Origin: Variovorax paradoxus
GTDB lineage: Bacteria > Pseudomonadota > Gammaproteobacteria > Burkholderiales > Burkholderiaceae_C
Direction: 5' to 3'
NCBI RefSeq assembly: GCF_030815855.1
Contig: NZ_JAUSXG010000001.1
Location: forward strand, 3,286,001-3,350,000
DNA: 64,000 nucleotides
The translations under genes were made by a program, and so were the position numbers. How positions within the stretch are numbered: the stretch's first letter is position 1; each line of letters opens with the position of its first letter. Positions 26,301 through 37,811 of this stretch are shown piece by piece. Under the pieces are notes generated by a model. It worked only from the letters and a program-made list of their open reading frames with translations. It did not search any database and had not been told where the DNA came from.

Positions 26301-26759
26301 ATGGAACCCGTTCGCCAGCACCATGGCGTTTTTCAGGTTGCCGGACTCACGGCCCGTACCACCAACCGCGAAGAGGACGATCCCGCCACGGCCCGAATCA
26401 GCCTATTGTGGAATCGCTTTTTTGCGGAAGAGACCTACCGCTCGACGCCCCACCGGACGGAAGACGTTCGCATCTTCGGGGTCTATTCGGGCTACGAATC
26501 CGATGCCAATGGAGCCTTCGACCTGACCGTGGGCGTGAGTGTCTCGGGCGGAACGGGGGCGGCCACCATCGAAGCCGGCGACTACCTCGTCTTTTCGGGC
26601 CAGGGTGAAATGCCGCATATGGTGATCGATACCTGGCAGCGAATCTGGCAGTATTTCGAGACAAACCCGACCATCGCGCGCCTCTACCGCAGCGATTTCG
26701 AAGCGTACGACGGGCCCGACAAAGTGGCGATCCATATCGGAGTTTCTGGAGTTTCATGA
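26301..26759 (+). CDS. GyrI-like / AraC effector-binding domain protein
   Basis: A 152-residue stand-alone effector-binding domain of the GyrI/SOUL superfamily: FQVAGLTARTTN, LLWNRFF near residue 35, FGVYSGYESD, and the closing WQRIWQYFE...SDFEAYDG. Such domains bind small hydrophobic molecules or proteins. The ATG at 26301 is chosen because AGGAGG lies eight bases upstream; an earlier ATG at 26283 would precede this site. The TGA overlaps the next ATG (ATGA), so it is coupled with the MGMT-like gene. Confidence 0.8.
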   Translation: MEPVRQHHGVFQVAGLTARTTNREEDDPATARISLLWNRFFAEETYRSTPHRTEDVRIFGVYSGYESDANGAFDLTVGVSVSGGTGAATIEAGDYLVFSGQGEMPHMVIDTWQRIWQYFETNPTIARLYRSDFEAYDGPDKVAIHIGVSGVS

Positions 26760-27223
26760 GCACCACGAAGAGCTGGCGCGACCGGCTCGCCGGCTACCCC
26801 CACCTGCCGAACGTCAAGGAGATCCCAACGCCGATGCGCAAGCGGCACGGCGAGGGCACCATCGCCACGCCCTCGCCGCGCGAGGTCGAGGAGGCAATGC
26901 GCGGCGTTCCGGAAGGCCGGCTCGCCACCGTACTCGGCATAGGCGAAGACATCGCGGCACGCCATCGCACCACCATCGGATGCACCGTGACGACGGCCAT
27001 CTTCGCGCACATGATCGCGCATGCGGCCGAAGAGGCCATCCCCGCGGAGGCCAGGACGCCCTACTGGCGTACCCTCAAAATCGGCGGCGAGCTCAACTCC
27101 AAGTATCCCGGCGGCATCGACGCGCAAATGTCGAAACTCGAGGCCGAAGGCCATACCGTCGTGCAGCGCGGCAAGCGCTACTTCGTCGAAGATTTCGCGA
27201 AGAAACTCGCACGAGCTCGCTGA
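26756..27223 (+). CDS. MGMT/alkyltransferase-like family protein without the catalytic PCHR motif
   Basis: A 155-residue protein. The middle, HRTTIGCTVTTAIFAHMIAHA, and the later PYWRTLKIGGELNSKYPGG with KLEAEGHTVVQRGK resemble a family commonly named 'MGMT family protein' (O6-methylguanine-DNA methyltransferase fold). The PCHR nucleophile motif of true methyltransferases is absent, so it may be an alkyltransferase-like sensor that binds damaged or modified bases. It overlaps the GyrI-like gene upstream by 4 bp and touches the WYL regulator downstream (TGATG). Family assignment is from memory and moderate. Confidence 0.6.
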   Translation: MSTTKSWRDRLAGYPHLPNVKEIPTPMRKRHGEGTIATPSPREVEEAMRGVPEGRLATVLGIGEDIAARHRTTIGCTVTTAIFAHMIAHAAEEAIPAEARTPYWRTLKIGGELNSKYPGGIDAQMSKLEAEGHTVVQRGKRYFVEDFAKKLARAR

Positions 27224-27939
27224 TGCGCCGCGCCGATCGCCTGTTTCAACTGGTGCAGCTCATCCGCGGGCGCAGACTCACCACGGCCGCTTTTCTGGCG
27301 CAGCGCCTCGAAGTGTCGGAGCGCACGGTCTACCGCGACGTCGCCGATCTTCAGCACCAGGGTGTGCCGATCGAGGGCGAAGCCGGCGTGGGCTACAGGC
27401 TTGGCGCGGGCTTCGAACTGCCCCCGCTGATGTTCACGCAGGAAGAAGCTTCCGCCCTCGTGGCTGCGGCGCGGCTCGCGCAGAGCTGGGTCGATCCGGC
27501 GCTGGCGCGCAATATCGAAACGGGGCTCGGCAAGATTCTTTCGGTGCTGCCGCCGGCCGCGCGCGTCTCGGCGGAAGCACTGGCGCTCTACGCTCCCGCC
27601 CTCGGCCTCGAGGACGCCATGCGGGCCCGGCTGCAGGTATTGCGCGAGGCCGTGGAGGCGCATCACAAGCTGCGCCTCAGCTACCGCGACGTATCAGGCG
27701 ACGCCAGCGAACGCACCGTGCGTCCGCTCGGCTGCTTCTACTGGGGCAAGGTCTGGACGCTTTCGACCTGGTGCGAGCTGCGTAAGGACTTCCGGGGGTT
27801 TCGCATCGACCGCATGGACGCGGTGCAAGTGCTGCCCGACCGGTTTCGCGACGAAGCGGGCAAGACGCTGGCCGACATGCTGCGCCAGGTGAAGGCCCGG
27901 GCGGCGGAAGCGAAGCGGCTCGAACAGCAGCAACAATAA
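27223..27939 (+). CDS. HTH-WYL transcriptional regulator (YafY-like)
   Basis: A 238-residue regulator. The N-terminal DeoR-type winged helix reads RRADRLFQLVQLIRGRRLTT then LEVSERTVYRDVADLQ. The WYL domain follows from about residue 135 (RLSYRDVSGDASERTVRPLG), with the WYL-like strand GCFYWGKVWTLSTWCELRKDFRGFRIDRM. WYL domains bind ligands or nucleic acids and often control stress or defence genes. The start ATG overlaps the previous stop, so it likely autoregulates the cluster. The gene ends 10 bp before the convergent dnaB end. Confidence 0.9.
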   Translation: MRRADRLFQLVQLIRGRRLTTAAFLAQRLEVSERTVYRDVADLQHQGVPIEGEAGVGYRLGAGFELPPLMFTQEEASALVAAARLAQSWVDPALARNIETGLGKILSVLPPAARVSAEALALYAPALGLEDAMRARLQVLREAVEAHHKLRLSYRDVSGDASERTVRPLGCFYWGKVWTLSTWCELRKDFRGFRIDRMDAVQVLPDRFRDEAGKTLADMLRQVKARAAEAKRLEQQQQ

Positions 27940-27949
27940 ATACGCGGCG

Positions 27950-29359
27950 TCAGTAGTCGTTGCTGCTGCCGTAGCCGGCCAGATTCTCGAACTTGGTGAG
28001 CGGCTTCAGGAACGCCAGCTTGACGGTGCCCGTGGGCCCGTTCCGGTGCTTGCTGATGATCACCTCGGCCACGCCCGGCTCCTTGCTGTTCTTGTCGTAG
28101 TAGTCGTCGCGGTAGATGAACATGATGATGTCCGCGTCCTGCTCGATGGCGCCGGATTCACGCAGGTCGCTCATCATGGGACGCTTGTCGGTGCGGCTTT
28201 CAACGCCGCGGCTCAACTGCGAGAGCGCGATCACGGGGCATTTGAGTTCTTTGGCGAGCATCTTCAGGCCGCGCGAGATTTCGCCCACGGCGGTGGCGCG
28301 GTTCTCGTCGTTCATGCTGCTCGACACGCTCATGAGCTGGAGGTAGTCGACCACGATAAGGCCGAGCCGCCCGTACTGGCGCGCCAAGCGCCGCGCATTC
28401 GCGCGCAACTCGCTGGTGGTAAGGCCGGGCGTCTCGTCGATGTGCAGCGACACGTTGCGCAGCTTCTCGATGGCTTCCGTGAGGCGCGGCCACTCCTCGT
28501 CGCTGAGCTTGCCGGTGCGCAGGTGTCCCTGGTCGATACGCCCGATCGAGCCGACGATACGCACCGCCAGCTGCGAAGCACCCATTTCCATCGAGAAGAC
28601 CGCCACCGGCAGTCCTTCATTCAGGGCCACGTGCTCGGCGATGTTGATAGCCAGCGAGGTTTTGCCCATCGAAGGACGCGCGGCCAGCACGATCATGTCG
28701 CCCGGCTGCAGGCCCGAGGTCATCTTGTCGAAATCGTGGAAGCCGGTGCGCACGCCCGTGATGTCGTTCGGGTTCTCGGCCATCTCGGTCACGCGGTCGA
28801 GCAGCTCGACCACCAGGGCATCCATACTCTGGAAGCCCTGCTTCATCCGCGTGCCTTCTTCGCCGATGTTGAAGATCTTCTGTTCGGCCTCGTCGAGGAT
28901 CTTGTCGACCGACTTGCCTTGCGTGTTGAAGGCGTTGGTCGCGATTTCGTCGCTCGCGGACACCAGCTTTCGCAGGATGGAGCGCTCGCGCACGATCTCG
29001 GCGTAGCGGCGGATGTTGCTCGCGCTCGGCACATACTGCGCGAGCGAGTTCAGGTAGACCAGCCCGCCGATTTCCTCGGCCTTGCCAAGACCCTGCAGCT
29101 GCTCGTAGACCGTGATGACGTCGGCCGGCTTGCTGGCGTTGATCAGCCCGCCAATGGCCGCGTAGATCAGCTTGTGTTCGTGGCGGTAAAAGTCGCCGTC
29201 GACCAGCAGGTCGCCCATGCGATCCCATGCCCCGTTGTCGAGCAGCAGGCCGCCAAGCACGCTCGACTCGGCCTCGATCGAGTGAGGCGGAATGCGGAGC
29301 TTGGCAACTTGGCGATCGGCCGACGGGTCATTGTCGGCATAGGAGAAAACGGCGGACAT
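27950..29359 (-). CDS. dnaB: Replicative DNA helicase DnaB
   Basis: A 469-residue hexameric RecA-type helicase. The N-terminal domain (IPPHSIEAESSVLGGLLLDN, primase-binding) is followed by the Walker A loop ARPSMGKTSLAIN, Walker B VVDYLQLM, and the DNA-binding GVESRTDKRPMMSDLRESGAIEQDADI segment. The start at 29359 is preferred since AAGGGAAG lies five bases upstream; an ATG at 29374 would add five residues. No intein is present. A terminator lies between it and rplI upstream, so dnaB probably has its own promoter in the 170-bp gap. Confidence 0.96.
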   Translation of the reverse strand: MSAVFSYADNDPSADRQVAKLRIPPHSIEAESSVLGGLLLDNGAWDRMGDLLVDGDFYRHEHKLIYAAIGGLINASKPADVITVYEQLQGLGKAEEIGGLVYLNSLAQYVPSASNIRRYAEIVRERSILRKLVSASDEIATNAFNTQGKSVDKILDEAEQKIFNIGEEGTRMKQGFQSMDALVVELLDRVTEMAENPNDITGVRTGFHDFDKMTSGLQPGDMIVLAARPSMGKTSLAINIAEHVALNEGLPVAVFSMEMGASQLAVRIVGSIGRIDQGHLRTGKLSDEEWPRLTEAIEKLRNVSLHIDETPGLTTSELRANARRLARQYGRLGLIVVDYLQLMSVSSSMNDENRATAVGEISRGLKMLAKELKCPVIALSQLSRGVESRTDKRPMMSDLRESGAIEQDADIIMFIYRDDYYDKNSKEPGVAEVIISKHRNGPTGTVKLAFLKPLTKFENLAGYGSSNDY

Positions 29360-29476
29360 GGACTTCCCTTGCAACCCTGCATGCTAAGCCGCGCGCGGCG
29401 TTGCGCGTGTGGACAAGGTTGTGAATAAACGGTGATCTTCCGGTGCAGCGGGCTGGAAAACCCGTGCGCAGAAAAA

Positions 29477-29502
29477 CAAAAGCCGCCCGGAGGCGGCTTT
29501 TG
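29477..29502 (-). terminator. Intrinsic terminator after the rpsF-priB-rpsR-rplI operon
   Basis: CAAAAGCCGCC and GGCGGCTTTTG form a perfect 11-bp stem around CGGA, and on the minus strand the hairpin runs into TTTTTC. It lies 30 bp after the rplI stop. Confidence 0.85.
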
Positions 29503-29531
29503 CAGCAGCGCACAAGGCGCCGCAATGACGA

Positions 29532-29984
29532 TCAGGCGGTTTCGCCGTAGACCGTGACGGTGATGTCGACCACCACGTCGGTGTGCAGCGCAACGCTCAC
29601 CGTGCTGTCGCCAACGACCTTGATCGGGCCGCTGGGCAGGCGCACTTGCGACTTGGCAACCTTGTAGCCTTGCTTGCCGAGCTCTTCGGCGATGTCGCCG
29701 TTGGTGACCGAGCCGAACAGACGGCCGTCGACGCCGGCCTTTTGGGTCAGCTTGACGGTCGTGCCGCCGAGCTTCTCGCCCTGGGCTTGCATTTCGGCCA
29801 GCTTGGCGGCCGCAGCCTTTTCGAGTTCGACGCGCTTGGCTTCGAATTCGGCCTTGTTGGCGGCGGTGGCGCGGCGGGCGCGGCCCGTCGGGATCAGGAA
29901 GTTGCGGGCGTAGCCGTCCTTGACCTTGACGATATCGCCCAGGCCACCGACGTTGACAACCTTGTCCAGAAGAATGATTTGCAT
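29532..29984 (-). CDS. rplI: 50S ribosomal protein L9
   Basis: A 150-residue two-domain ribosomal protein. [32 protein letters not shown] is the rRNA-binding N-domain signature, then the long charged helix ([16 protein letters not shown]) and the C-domain with [15 protein letters not shown]. Last gene of the rpsF operon, 12 bp after rpsR, followed by a terminator. Confidence 0.98.
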   Translation of the reverse strand: MQIILLDKVVNVGGLGDIVKVKDGYARNFLIPTGRARRATAANKAEFEAKRVELEKAAAAKLAEMQAQGEKLGGTTVKLTQKAGVDGRLFGSVTNGDIAEELGKQGYKVAKSQVRLPSGPIKVVGDSTVSVALHTDVVVDITVTVYGETA

Positions 29985-29996
29985 GGTGCTTGCTCC

Positions 29997-30278
29997 TTAG
30001 ACGCGGTGCTGGTCGCTGTACGGCACCATCGCGAGGAAGCGTGCGCGCTTGATCGCGGTGTTGAGCTGGCGCTGGTAGATCGCGCGCGTGCCGGTCAGGC
30101 GTGCGGGGATGATCTTGCCGTTTTCGCTGATGAAGTCACGCAGCGTGTCGATGTCCTTGTAGTCGATTTCTTCGACGCCAGCGACGGTGAAGCGGCAGAA
30201 GCGCTTGCGCTTGAACAGCAGCGACTGGGTGTTGCGCTTCGGGCGCTTGTCTTTGTTGAATTTCTTGAACGTGGCCAT
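29997..30278 (-). CDS. rpsR: 30S ribosomal protein S18
   Basis: A 93-residue basic protein: [39 protein letters not shown] is the S18 core, which binds S6 and the 16S rRNA platform. The N-terminal extension ([16 protein letters not shown]) is Lys/Arg-rich, as is common in betaproteobacteria. Lies 21 bp after priB. Confidence 0.98.
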   Translation of the reverse strand: MATFKKFNKDKRPKRNTQSLLFKRKRFCRFTVAGVEEIDYKDIDTLRDFISENGKIIPARLTGTRAIYQRQLNTAIKRARFLAMVPYSDQHRV

Positions 30279-30299
30279 TTGGGGACCTCTTGTCGAAAA

Positions 30300-30617
30300 T
30301 TAATTTTGCTGAAAATCCTGAATGTGCAGGACCGGATGCTTGCCGTTGCCCGGTGTCGCGAGAAATCCCTGAAAACACCAGAGACTTCCCATCGACTGCG
30401 TTGCGAGCCGTTCGGCGATGGCGCCGAAGGCAACGGCCTTGAGGGCCGTTTTCACCTGCCTGGCTTTTCCTGCCTCCTGGAGCGTCGACTCGTGTTCGAG
30501 CTTCAGATCGATGACGGGAAGGCCGGCCGGCGTGTATCGCAAGGCTCCGAGTTCGGCAACGGAAGCTGTCAGCAGAAGCTGATTGACTCCGGTTGCCGCA
30601 GCAGCGGCAGCGGTCAC
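30300..30617 (-). CDS. priB: Primosomal replication protein PriB
   Basis: A 105-residue single OB-fold protein that binds ssDNA and PriA during replication restart. NQLLLTASVAELGALRYTPAGLPVIDLKLEHES and the closing HPVLHIQDFQ match the PriB family. The start is GTG at 30617, eight bases before which lies the rpsF stop; position within the rpsF-rpsR operon is the usual one for betaproteobacteria. Confidence 0.93.
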   Translation of the reverse strand: MTAAAAAATGVNQLLLTASVAELGALRYTPAGLPVIDLKLEHESTLQEAGKARQVKTALKAVAFGAIAERLATQSMGSLWCFQGFLATPGNGKHPVLHIQDFQQN

Positions 30618-30624
30618 GCCGCTA

Positions 30625-30999
30625 TCAGCTGTTGTTGGCGGCGTACTCGGCCTGCTGGGCCTTGCGGGCTTCTTCGCGCTCGACCGTCTTCATCATCGAC
30701 GAAGGACCGGTTTCGGCCTTCTTCTTCTGAACGGTGAGGTGGCGCAGCACGGCGTCATTGAACTTGAACGCGTGTTCGAGTTCGGCCATCACGGTTTGCT
30801 CAGCTTCGATGTTGACGCACAGGTAGTGCGCCTTGTTGAGCTTGTTGATCTGGTAAGCCAGCTGACGGCGGCCCCAGTCTTCAACGCGGTGGACGTTGCC
30901 GCCGCCGGCCGTGATCAGGCCCTTGTAGCGCTCCAGCATGGCCGGAACTTGTTCGCTCTGATCCGGGTGGATCAGCAAAATGATTTCGTAGTGACGCAT
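30625..30999 (-). CDS. rpsF: 30S ribosomal protein S6
   Basis: A 124-residue ribosomal protein. [19 protein letters not shown] at the start and [19 protein letters not shown] in the middle are the S6 signature; the C-terminal tail is charged. The ATG at 30999 is the family start. First gene of the operon with priB, rpsR and rplI. The promoter should lie in the 114 bp between this start and the unknown gene upstream. Confidence 0.98.
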   Translation of the reverse strand: MRHYEIILLIHPDQSEQVPAMLERYKGLITAGGGNVHRVEDWGRRQLAYQINKLNKAHYLCVNIEAEQTVMAELEHAFKFNDAVLRHLTVQKKKAETGPSSMMKTVEREEARKAQQAEYAANNS

Positions 31000-31113
31000 G
31001 GCACTCCTTGTGGATTCTTCCGAGGAAGAGGAAAAGCCACCTGCAGCGTCGGGCGCAGTGTGGCAAGGCAAAGCCGGCTATTGTAGCACTATAGGCGCGG
31101 CGTTGGTCCACGC

Positions 31114-31665
31114 TCAGTCGTTCAAGGCCTTGTCCAGAGCGGCCGCCTTCTCGGCGCCGACTGCGGCACGGATCTTGGGCGCCAGCGCCACCAGATCTTC
31201 ATAGCTCGTCGTGCCCTCGACCTGCAGATTGAGCCGGAAGCCCATCAGCCCCAGTGCACCGGTCAACTGGGTGGCAATGGGATAGGCGTCCTTGTAGCGT
31301 TGCTGCCTGCTGCGGGCTGCTGCGGGCGCGGGGACGGCATCGGCCGGCTTGGGCTTTGCCGCCTCGGGCGCCCTGCTTCCGGCGGAAGCTTGTGGCGCGG
31401 CGCTTGCCGCCGTCTTGCTTGCGGTGGCGGGGGGTTCAGGCGCCTTGGGTGCCGCAGCCGCGTTGCTCCCAGCGGCCGGCTGGAGCAGCCCCAGGTCGAC
31501 CATCTGGTCGATCTCTTCACGTGCAATGCCGTTCCCCGCAGCCAGCACCTCATCGACCGAGCGCTTGCCGTCGAACAGGATGAATGCCGTGCGCTGGCGT
31601 GGCGAAAGCGGCACCGACCGCTCCTTGAAAACCTGCTGTCCGGCTTCTGTCTTGACAAGAATCAT
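31114..31665 (-). CDS. Hypothetical protein with N-terminal helical domain and Ala/Pro linker
   Basis: A 183-residue protein I do not recognise. Residues 1-60 (TAFILFDGKRSVDEVLAAG then EEIDQMVDLGLLQ) look like a small winged-helix-like domain. Residues 65-120 are an Ala/Pro/Lys linker. The C-terminal 60 residues (RYKDAYPIATQLTGALGLMGFRLNLQVEG) form a second folded part. No signal peptide or membrane segment. It sits between ppsA and rpsF on the same strand with wide gaps on both sides, so it is probably a single-gene unit. Confidence 0.65.
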   Translation of the reverse strand: MILVKTEAGQQVFKERSVPLSPRQRTAFILFDGKRSVDEVLAAGNGIAREEIDQMVDLGLLQPAAGSNAAAAPKAPEPPATASKTAASAAPQASAGSRAPEAAKPKPADAVPAPAAARSRQQRYKDAYPIATQLTGALGLMGFRLNLQVEGTTSYEDLVALAPKIRAAVGAEKAAALDKALND

Positions 31666-31801
31666 GATGTTTCTTCCGCGATGTACCGCCGGTCTGCGCG
31701 ATTGGCAATTTCGCCATGCGCAGCCCGCAAGCGACTGCCGCCCTTGTGAGCGTCACAAGTCTGGCATAAAGAACACATTTTGATTCATTCATGCACCACG
31801 G

Positions 31802-31834
31802 AAGCGGGAATTTCCCCAATGGGGATTCCCGCTT
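31802..31834. repeat. Inverted repeat between ppsA and the unknown gene
   Basis: AAGCGGGAAT and ATTCCCGCTT flank a second inner pair CCCC/GGGG, with one unpaired T on the left. On the minus strand no T run follows, so it is a weak candidate for the ppsA transcript end. The rest of the 212-bp gap shows nothing recognisable. Confidence 0.4.
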
Positions 31835-31877
31835 TCGGGTCCGGAGGCGGTTACAACCACCCCGCTCTTTTTTGCCG

Positions 31878-34271
<2,394 letters not shown>

Positions 34272-34462
34272 GGGAAAGCTCCAGAAGTTGAAACCGGTGC
34301 TGCATGCAGGCGGCGCGGCACGATCGTTGTCGTTGCTTTGGGTGCTGGCGCGGCGTGCATGGAAAGAATTGAGTCAAGGGAAAGCGGATTCCCGATAATG
34401 GCCCGGATTGTAGGCGTGGCAAGGTTGCGCGCGCCGCAGGACAAGGCCGCAAGAGCTACACC

Positions 34463-35284
34463 ATGCACACACGCACTGTTTTCTTCATTTCCGACGGCAC
34501 CGGCATCACCGCTGAAACTTTCGGTAACGCCGTGCTCGCCCAGTTCGAGATGAAACCGCGCCATGTCCGGCTGCCGTTCACCGACACGGTCGACAAGGCC
34601 CACCAGGCGGTGCGGCAGATCAACCACACGGCCGAACTGGAAGGTGTGCGCCCGATCGTCTTCACGACGCTGGCGAACATGGAAGTGCTGGAGGTGATCG
34701 AGACCGGCTGCAAGGGCATGCTGCTCGACATGTTCGGGACCTTCGTGCGGCCACTCGAGATCGAGCTGGCCGTGAAGTCGAACCACCGTATCGGCCGCTT
34801 CAGCGATGTCAGCAAGAGCAAGGAATACGACGCCCGTATCGCGGCCATCGACTTCAGCCTGGCCCACGACGACGGCCAGAGCAACCGTGACCTCGAGGGC
34901 GCGGACGTGATCCTGGTAGGCGTCAGCCGCAGCGGCAAGACGCCGACCTCTCTTTATCTAGCGATGCAGCATGGCCTGAAAGCGGCCAACTATCCGCTGA
35001 TTCCGGAAGATTTCGAGCGCCGGCAGCTGCCGCCGGCCTTGCTGCCCCATCGCAAGAAGATCTTCGGGCTCACGATCCAGCCCGAACGTCTGAGCCAGAT
35101 TCGCAACGAACGCCGGCCCGATTCACGCTACGCCAGCCTCGAAAACTGCCGCAACGAGGTGAGCGAGGCCGAGGCCATGATGCGCCGGGCAGGCATCCGG
35201 TGGCTTTCGACGACCACCAAGTCGATCGAGGAAATTGCCACCACCATCCTGCAGGAACTGAAGCCGGAGCGGCTGACGTACTGA
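34463..35284 (+). CDS. ppsR: PEP synthase regulatory protein (bifunctional kinase/pyrophosphorylase)
   Basis: A 273-residue [21 protein letters not shown] at the start and the P-loop [15 protein letters not shown] near residue 153 are diagnostic. It inactivates PpsA by ADP-dependent phosphorylation near the catalytic His and reverses this by phosphorolysis. Divergent placement next to ppsA is typical in betaproteobacteria. The end of the gene is 32 bp from the convergent ahpF end. Confidence 0.95.
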   Translation: MHTRTVFFISDGTGITAETFGNAVLAQFEMKPRHVRLPFTDTVDKAHQAVRQINHTAELEGVRPIVFTTLANMEVLEVIETGCKGMLLDMFGTFVRPLEIELAVKSNHRIGRFSDVSKSKEYDARIAAIDFSLAHDDGQSNRDLEGADVILVGVSRSGKTPTSLYLAMQHGLKAANYPLIPEDFERRQLPPALLPHRKKIFGLTIQPERLSQIRNERRPDSRYASLENCRNEVSEAEAMMRRAGIRWLSTTTKSIEEIATTILQELKPERLTY

Positions 35285-35316
35285 GGCGGCCTGCAGGTCG
35301 GCCGCCGCAGCCGTCT

Positions 35317-36900
35317 TTAAGCCGCGGCCTGCTCTACCGGGGCCGAAGTCCGGATCAGGTGATCGAAAGCACCCAGCGCCGCCTTGGCGCCGTCACCGGC
35401 GGCGATGATGATCTGCTTGAACGGCACGGTCGTCACGTCGCCCGCGGCGAACACGCCCGGCACAGATGTCTGCCCCCTGGCGTCGACCACGATCTCGCCG
35501 TGCTTCGTCAGCTCGACCACGCCTTTGAGCCAATCGGTATTGGGCACCAGGCCGATCTGGATGAATACGCCCTCGAGCTCGACCTTCTTCAGCTCGCCCG
35601 TTGCGCGGTCCTTGTAGACCAGGCCGTTGACCTTCTGGTCGCCGGTGATCTCGGTGGTCTGCGCGTTGGTGAACACGTCGACATTCTTCAGGCTCTTGAG
35701 CTTGCGCTGCAGCACGGCGTCGGCACGCAGCTGCGTGTCGAACTCGATCAGCGTCACATGGCCGACGATGCCGGCCAGGTCGATGGCCGCTTCGACGCCT
35801 GAATTACCGCCGCCGATGACCGCGACGCGCTTGCCCTTGAACAGCGGACCGTCGCAATGCGGGCAGTACGCCACGCCCTTGTTCTTGAACTCGTGCTCGC
35901 CCGGCACGTTGATGTTGCGCCAGCGCGCGCCGGTCGAAATGATGATCGACTTGCTCTTGAGCGAAGCGCCGCTCTCGAGTTGCACTTCGATGAGGTCCTT
36001 GCCCGGGCCCGCATTCGGAACAAGGGCTTTGGCGCGCTGCAGGTTCATGATGTCGACGTCGTAGTCGCGCACGTGCTCTTCGAGCGCATGGGCGAACTTC
36101 GGTCCTTCGGTTTCCTTGATCGAGATGAAGTTCTCGATGCCGAGCGTATCGAGCACCTGGCCGCCGAAGCGCTCCGATGCCACGCCGGTGCGGATGCCCT
36201 TGCGCGCGGCATACACGGCAGCTGCCGCGCCGGCGGGGCCACCGCCGACGATCAGCACGTCGAACGGATCCTTGGCGGCAATCTTCTTCGCTTCGCGTTC
36301 GACACCGCTGGTGTCGATCTTCGCGAGGATTTCTTCCAGGCTCATGCGGCCCTGACCGAACTCGGTGCCGTTCAGGAACACGGTCGGCACGGCCATCACC
36401 TGGCGTTCCTTGACTTCGTCCTGGAAGGTGCCGCCTTCGATCATCGTGGTGCGGATGCGTGGGTTCTGAATCGCCATCAGGTTCAGCGCCTGGACCACGT
36501 CAGGGCAGTTGTGGCAGGTGAGCGAGACGTAGATCTCGAACTCGAAGTCGCCGTCGAGCGCGCGGATCTGCTCCAGCACGGCTTCTTCGACCTTCGGGGG
36601 ATAACCGCCGATCTGCAGCAACGCAAGGATCAGCGACGTGAATTCATGGCCCATCGGCAGGCCGGCGAAACGCGGGCCATGGTTCTCGCTCGGGCGGTTG
36701 ACCGAGAAGGAGGGCTTGCGATGGTTGTCGTCGCGGCTTTCGGTCAGCTTGACCAGCGGCGAGGCTTCTGCGACGTCCTTCAGCAGCGACAGCATTTCGC
36801 CCGAGGCCTTGCTGTCGTCGAGCGAGGCGACGATCTCGATCGGCTGCGTGGCGCGTTCGAGGTAACTCTTCAATTGGGCTTTGGTGCTGGCGTCGAGCAT
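35317..36900 (-). CDS. ahpF: Alkyl hydroperoxide reductase subunit F
   Basis: A 527-residue flavoprotein that passes electrons from NADH to AhpC. The N-terminal double-thioredoxin domain holds one redox pair in [10 protein letters not shown] (CxxC). The FAD loop is [17 protein letters not shown], the second redox pair YCPHCDGP, the NADH loop [13 protein letters not shown], and the final FAD motif [10 protein letters not shown]. Full length, all motifs intact. It lies 89 bp after ahpC, with a hairpin between them that should reduce its transcription relative to ahpC. Confidence 0.97.
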   Translation of the reverse strand: MLDASTKAQLKSYLERATQPIEIVASLDDSKASGEMLSLLKDVAEASPLVKLTESRDDNHRKPSFSVNRPSENHGPRFAGLPMGHEFTSLILALLQIGGYPPKVEEAVLEQIRALDGDFEFEIYVSLTCHNCPDVVQALNLMAIQNPRIRTTMIEGGTFQDEVKERQVMAVPTVFLNGTEFGQGRMSLEEILAKIDTSGVEREAKKIAAKDPFDVLIVGGGPAGAAAAVYAARKGIRTGVASERFGGQVLDTLGIENFISIKETEGPKFAHALEEHVRDYDVDIMNLQRAKALVPNAGPGKDLIEVQLESGASLKSKSIIISTGARWRNINVPGEHEFKNKGVAYCPHCDGPLFKGKRVAVIGGGNSGVEAAIDLAGIVGHVTLIEFDTQLRADAVLQRKLKSLKNVDVFTNAQTTEITGDQKVNGLVYKDRATGELKKVELEGVFIQIGLVPNTDWLKGVVELTKHGEIVVDARGQTSVPGVFAAGDVTTVPFKQIIIAAGDGAKAALGAFDHLIRTSAPVEQAAA

Positions 36901-36942
36901 GACGGACTCTCTTTCGATAACTGAAAACTATCAACAGGGGAC

Positions 36943-36977
36943 AAAAAAGCCCGGGGCCTCGTGAGCGCCCGGGCTTT
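36943..36977 (-). terminator. Hairpin terminator between ahpC and ahpF
   Basis: On the minus strand AAAGCCCGGG and CCCGGGCTTT form a ten-base stem with a 12-base loop, followed by six T. It is placed after the ahpC stop and before the ahpF start. Partial read-through here would give much AhpC and little AhpF, as the enzymes require. Confidence 0.8.
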
Positions 36978-36989
36978 CGCGCGGGACGC

Positions 36990-37553
36990 TTAGATCTTGC
37001 CGACGAGGTCGAACGACGGTGCGATGGTCTTGTCGCCTTCATTCCACTTGGCCGGGCAGACTTCGTTCGGGTGGGCGGCGGTGTAGACCGCTGCCTTCAG
37101 CTTGCGCAGCGTTTCCTTCACGTCACGGGCGATTTCATTGGAGTGCACTTCGGCGGTCTTGATGATGCCGTCGGGGTTGATCACGAAGGTGCCGCGCAGT
37201 GCCAGGCCTTCTTCGGGGATGTGCACGCCGAAAGCGTTGGTCAGCGTGTGGGTCGGGTCGCCCACCAGGGGGAACTTGGCCTTGCCGACGGCCGGCGACG
37301 TGTCGTGCCAGACCTTGTGCGAGAAGTGCGTGTCGGTGGTCACGATGTAGACCTCGGCACCCAGCTTCTGGAACTCGGGGTAGTTGTCGGCCGCGTCTTC
37401 GACTTCGGTCGGGCAGTTGAAGGTGAAGGCCGCCGGCATGAAGATCAGCACGGACCACTTGCCCTTGAGCGTCTCGTCGGACACGTCGATGAACTTGCCG
37501 TTGAGGTAGGCCTGGGTCTTGAAGGGTTGGACTTGGGTGTTGATCAGGGACAT
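36990..37553 (-). CDS. ahpC: Alkyl hydroperoxide reductase subunit C (2-Cys peroxiredoxin)
   Basis: A 187-residue peroxiredoxin. The peroxidatic Cys47 is in FTFNCPTEVED; the resolving Cys is in NEVCPAKWNEG near residue 168. It reduces hydrogen peroxide and organic peroxides and is recycled by AhpF. The ATG at 37553 is the usual AhpC start (MSLINTQ). Upstream, 75 bp from the start, is a full four-part OxyR site. Divergent from bfr. Confidence 0.97.
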   Translation of the reverse strand: MSLINTQVQPFKTQAYLNGKFIDVSDETLKGKWSVLIFMPAAFTFNCPTEVEDAADNYPEFQKLGAEVYIVTTDTHFSHKVWHDTSPAVGKAKFPLVGDPTHTLTNAFGVHIPEEGLALRGTFVINPDGIIKTAEVHSNEIARDVKETLRKLKAAVYTAAHPNEVCPAKWNEGDKTIAPSFDLVGKI

Positions 37554-37626
37554 GGTGATTCCTTGGATGCTGCGGGTGGACAAAAAAGTGCGAGCCATGA
37601 GTATAACTACCAATCGATATATTTCA

Positions 37627-37663
37627 ATAGCGATTAGCTATTAAAAATATTGCTGCTTACTAT
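37627..37663 (-). promoter_or_regulatory. OxyR-binding site upstream of ahpC
   Basis: The sequence ATAG-N7-CTAT-N7-ATTG-N7-CTAT matches the OxyR consensus of four tetranucleotides spaced by seven bases, with only one mismatch (ATTG for ATAG). The whole area is AT-rich, unlike its surroundings. It should place peroxide-activated OxyR beside the ahpC promoter; the divergent bfr start is about 150 bp away and might also respond. Confidence 0.8.
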
Positions 37664-37811
37664 GTTGGCGATCACCTTCGCGGCCGTTTCGCCGCATCCG
37701 AATACGAACGTGTATCACCATCAAACGCATGCAGACCAGCGCAGCATGGGATTGCTTGCAAGCGCTCGCCCGCACCTCTCACAATCCCTACTTTCAGAAC
37801 AAGGAAAAAAC

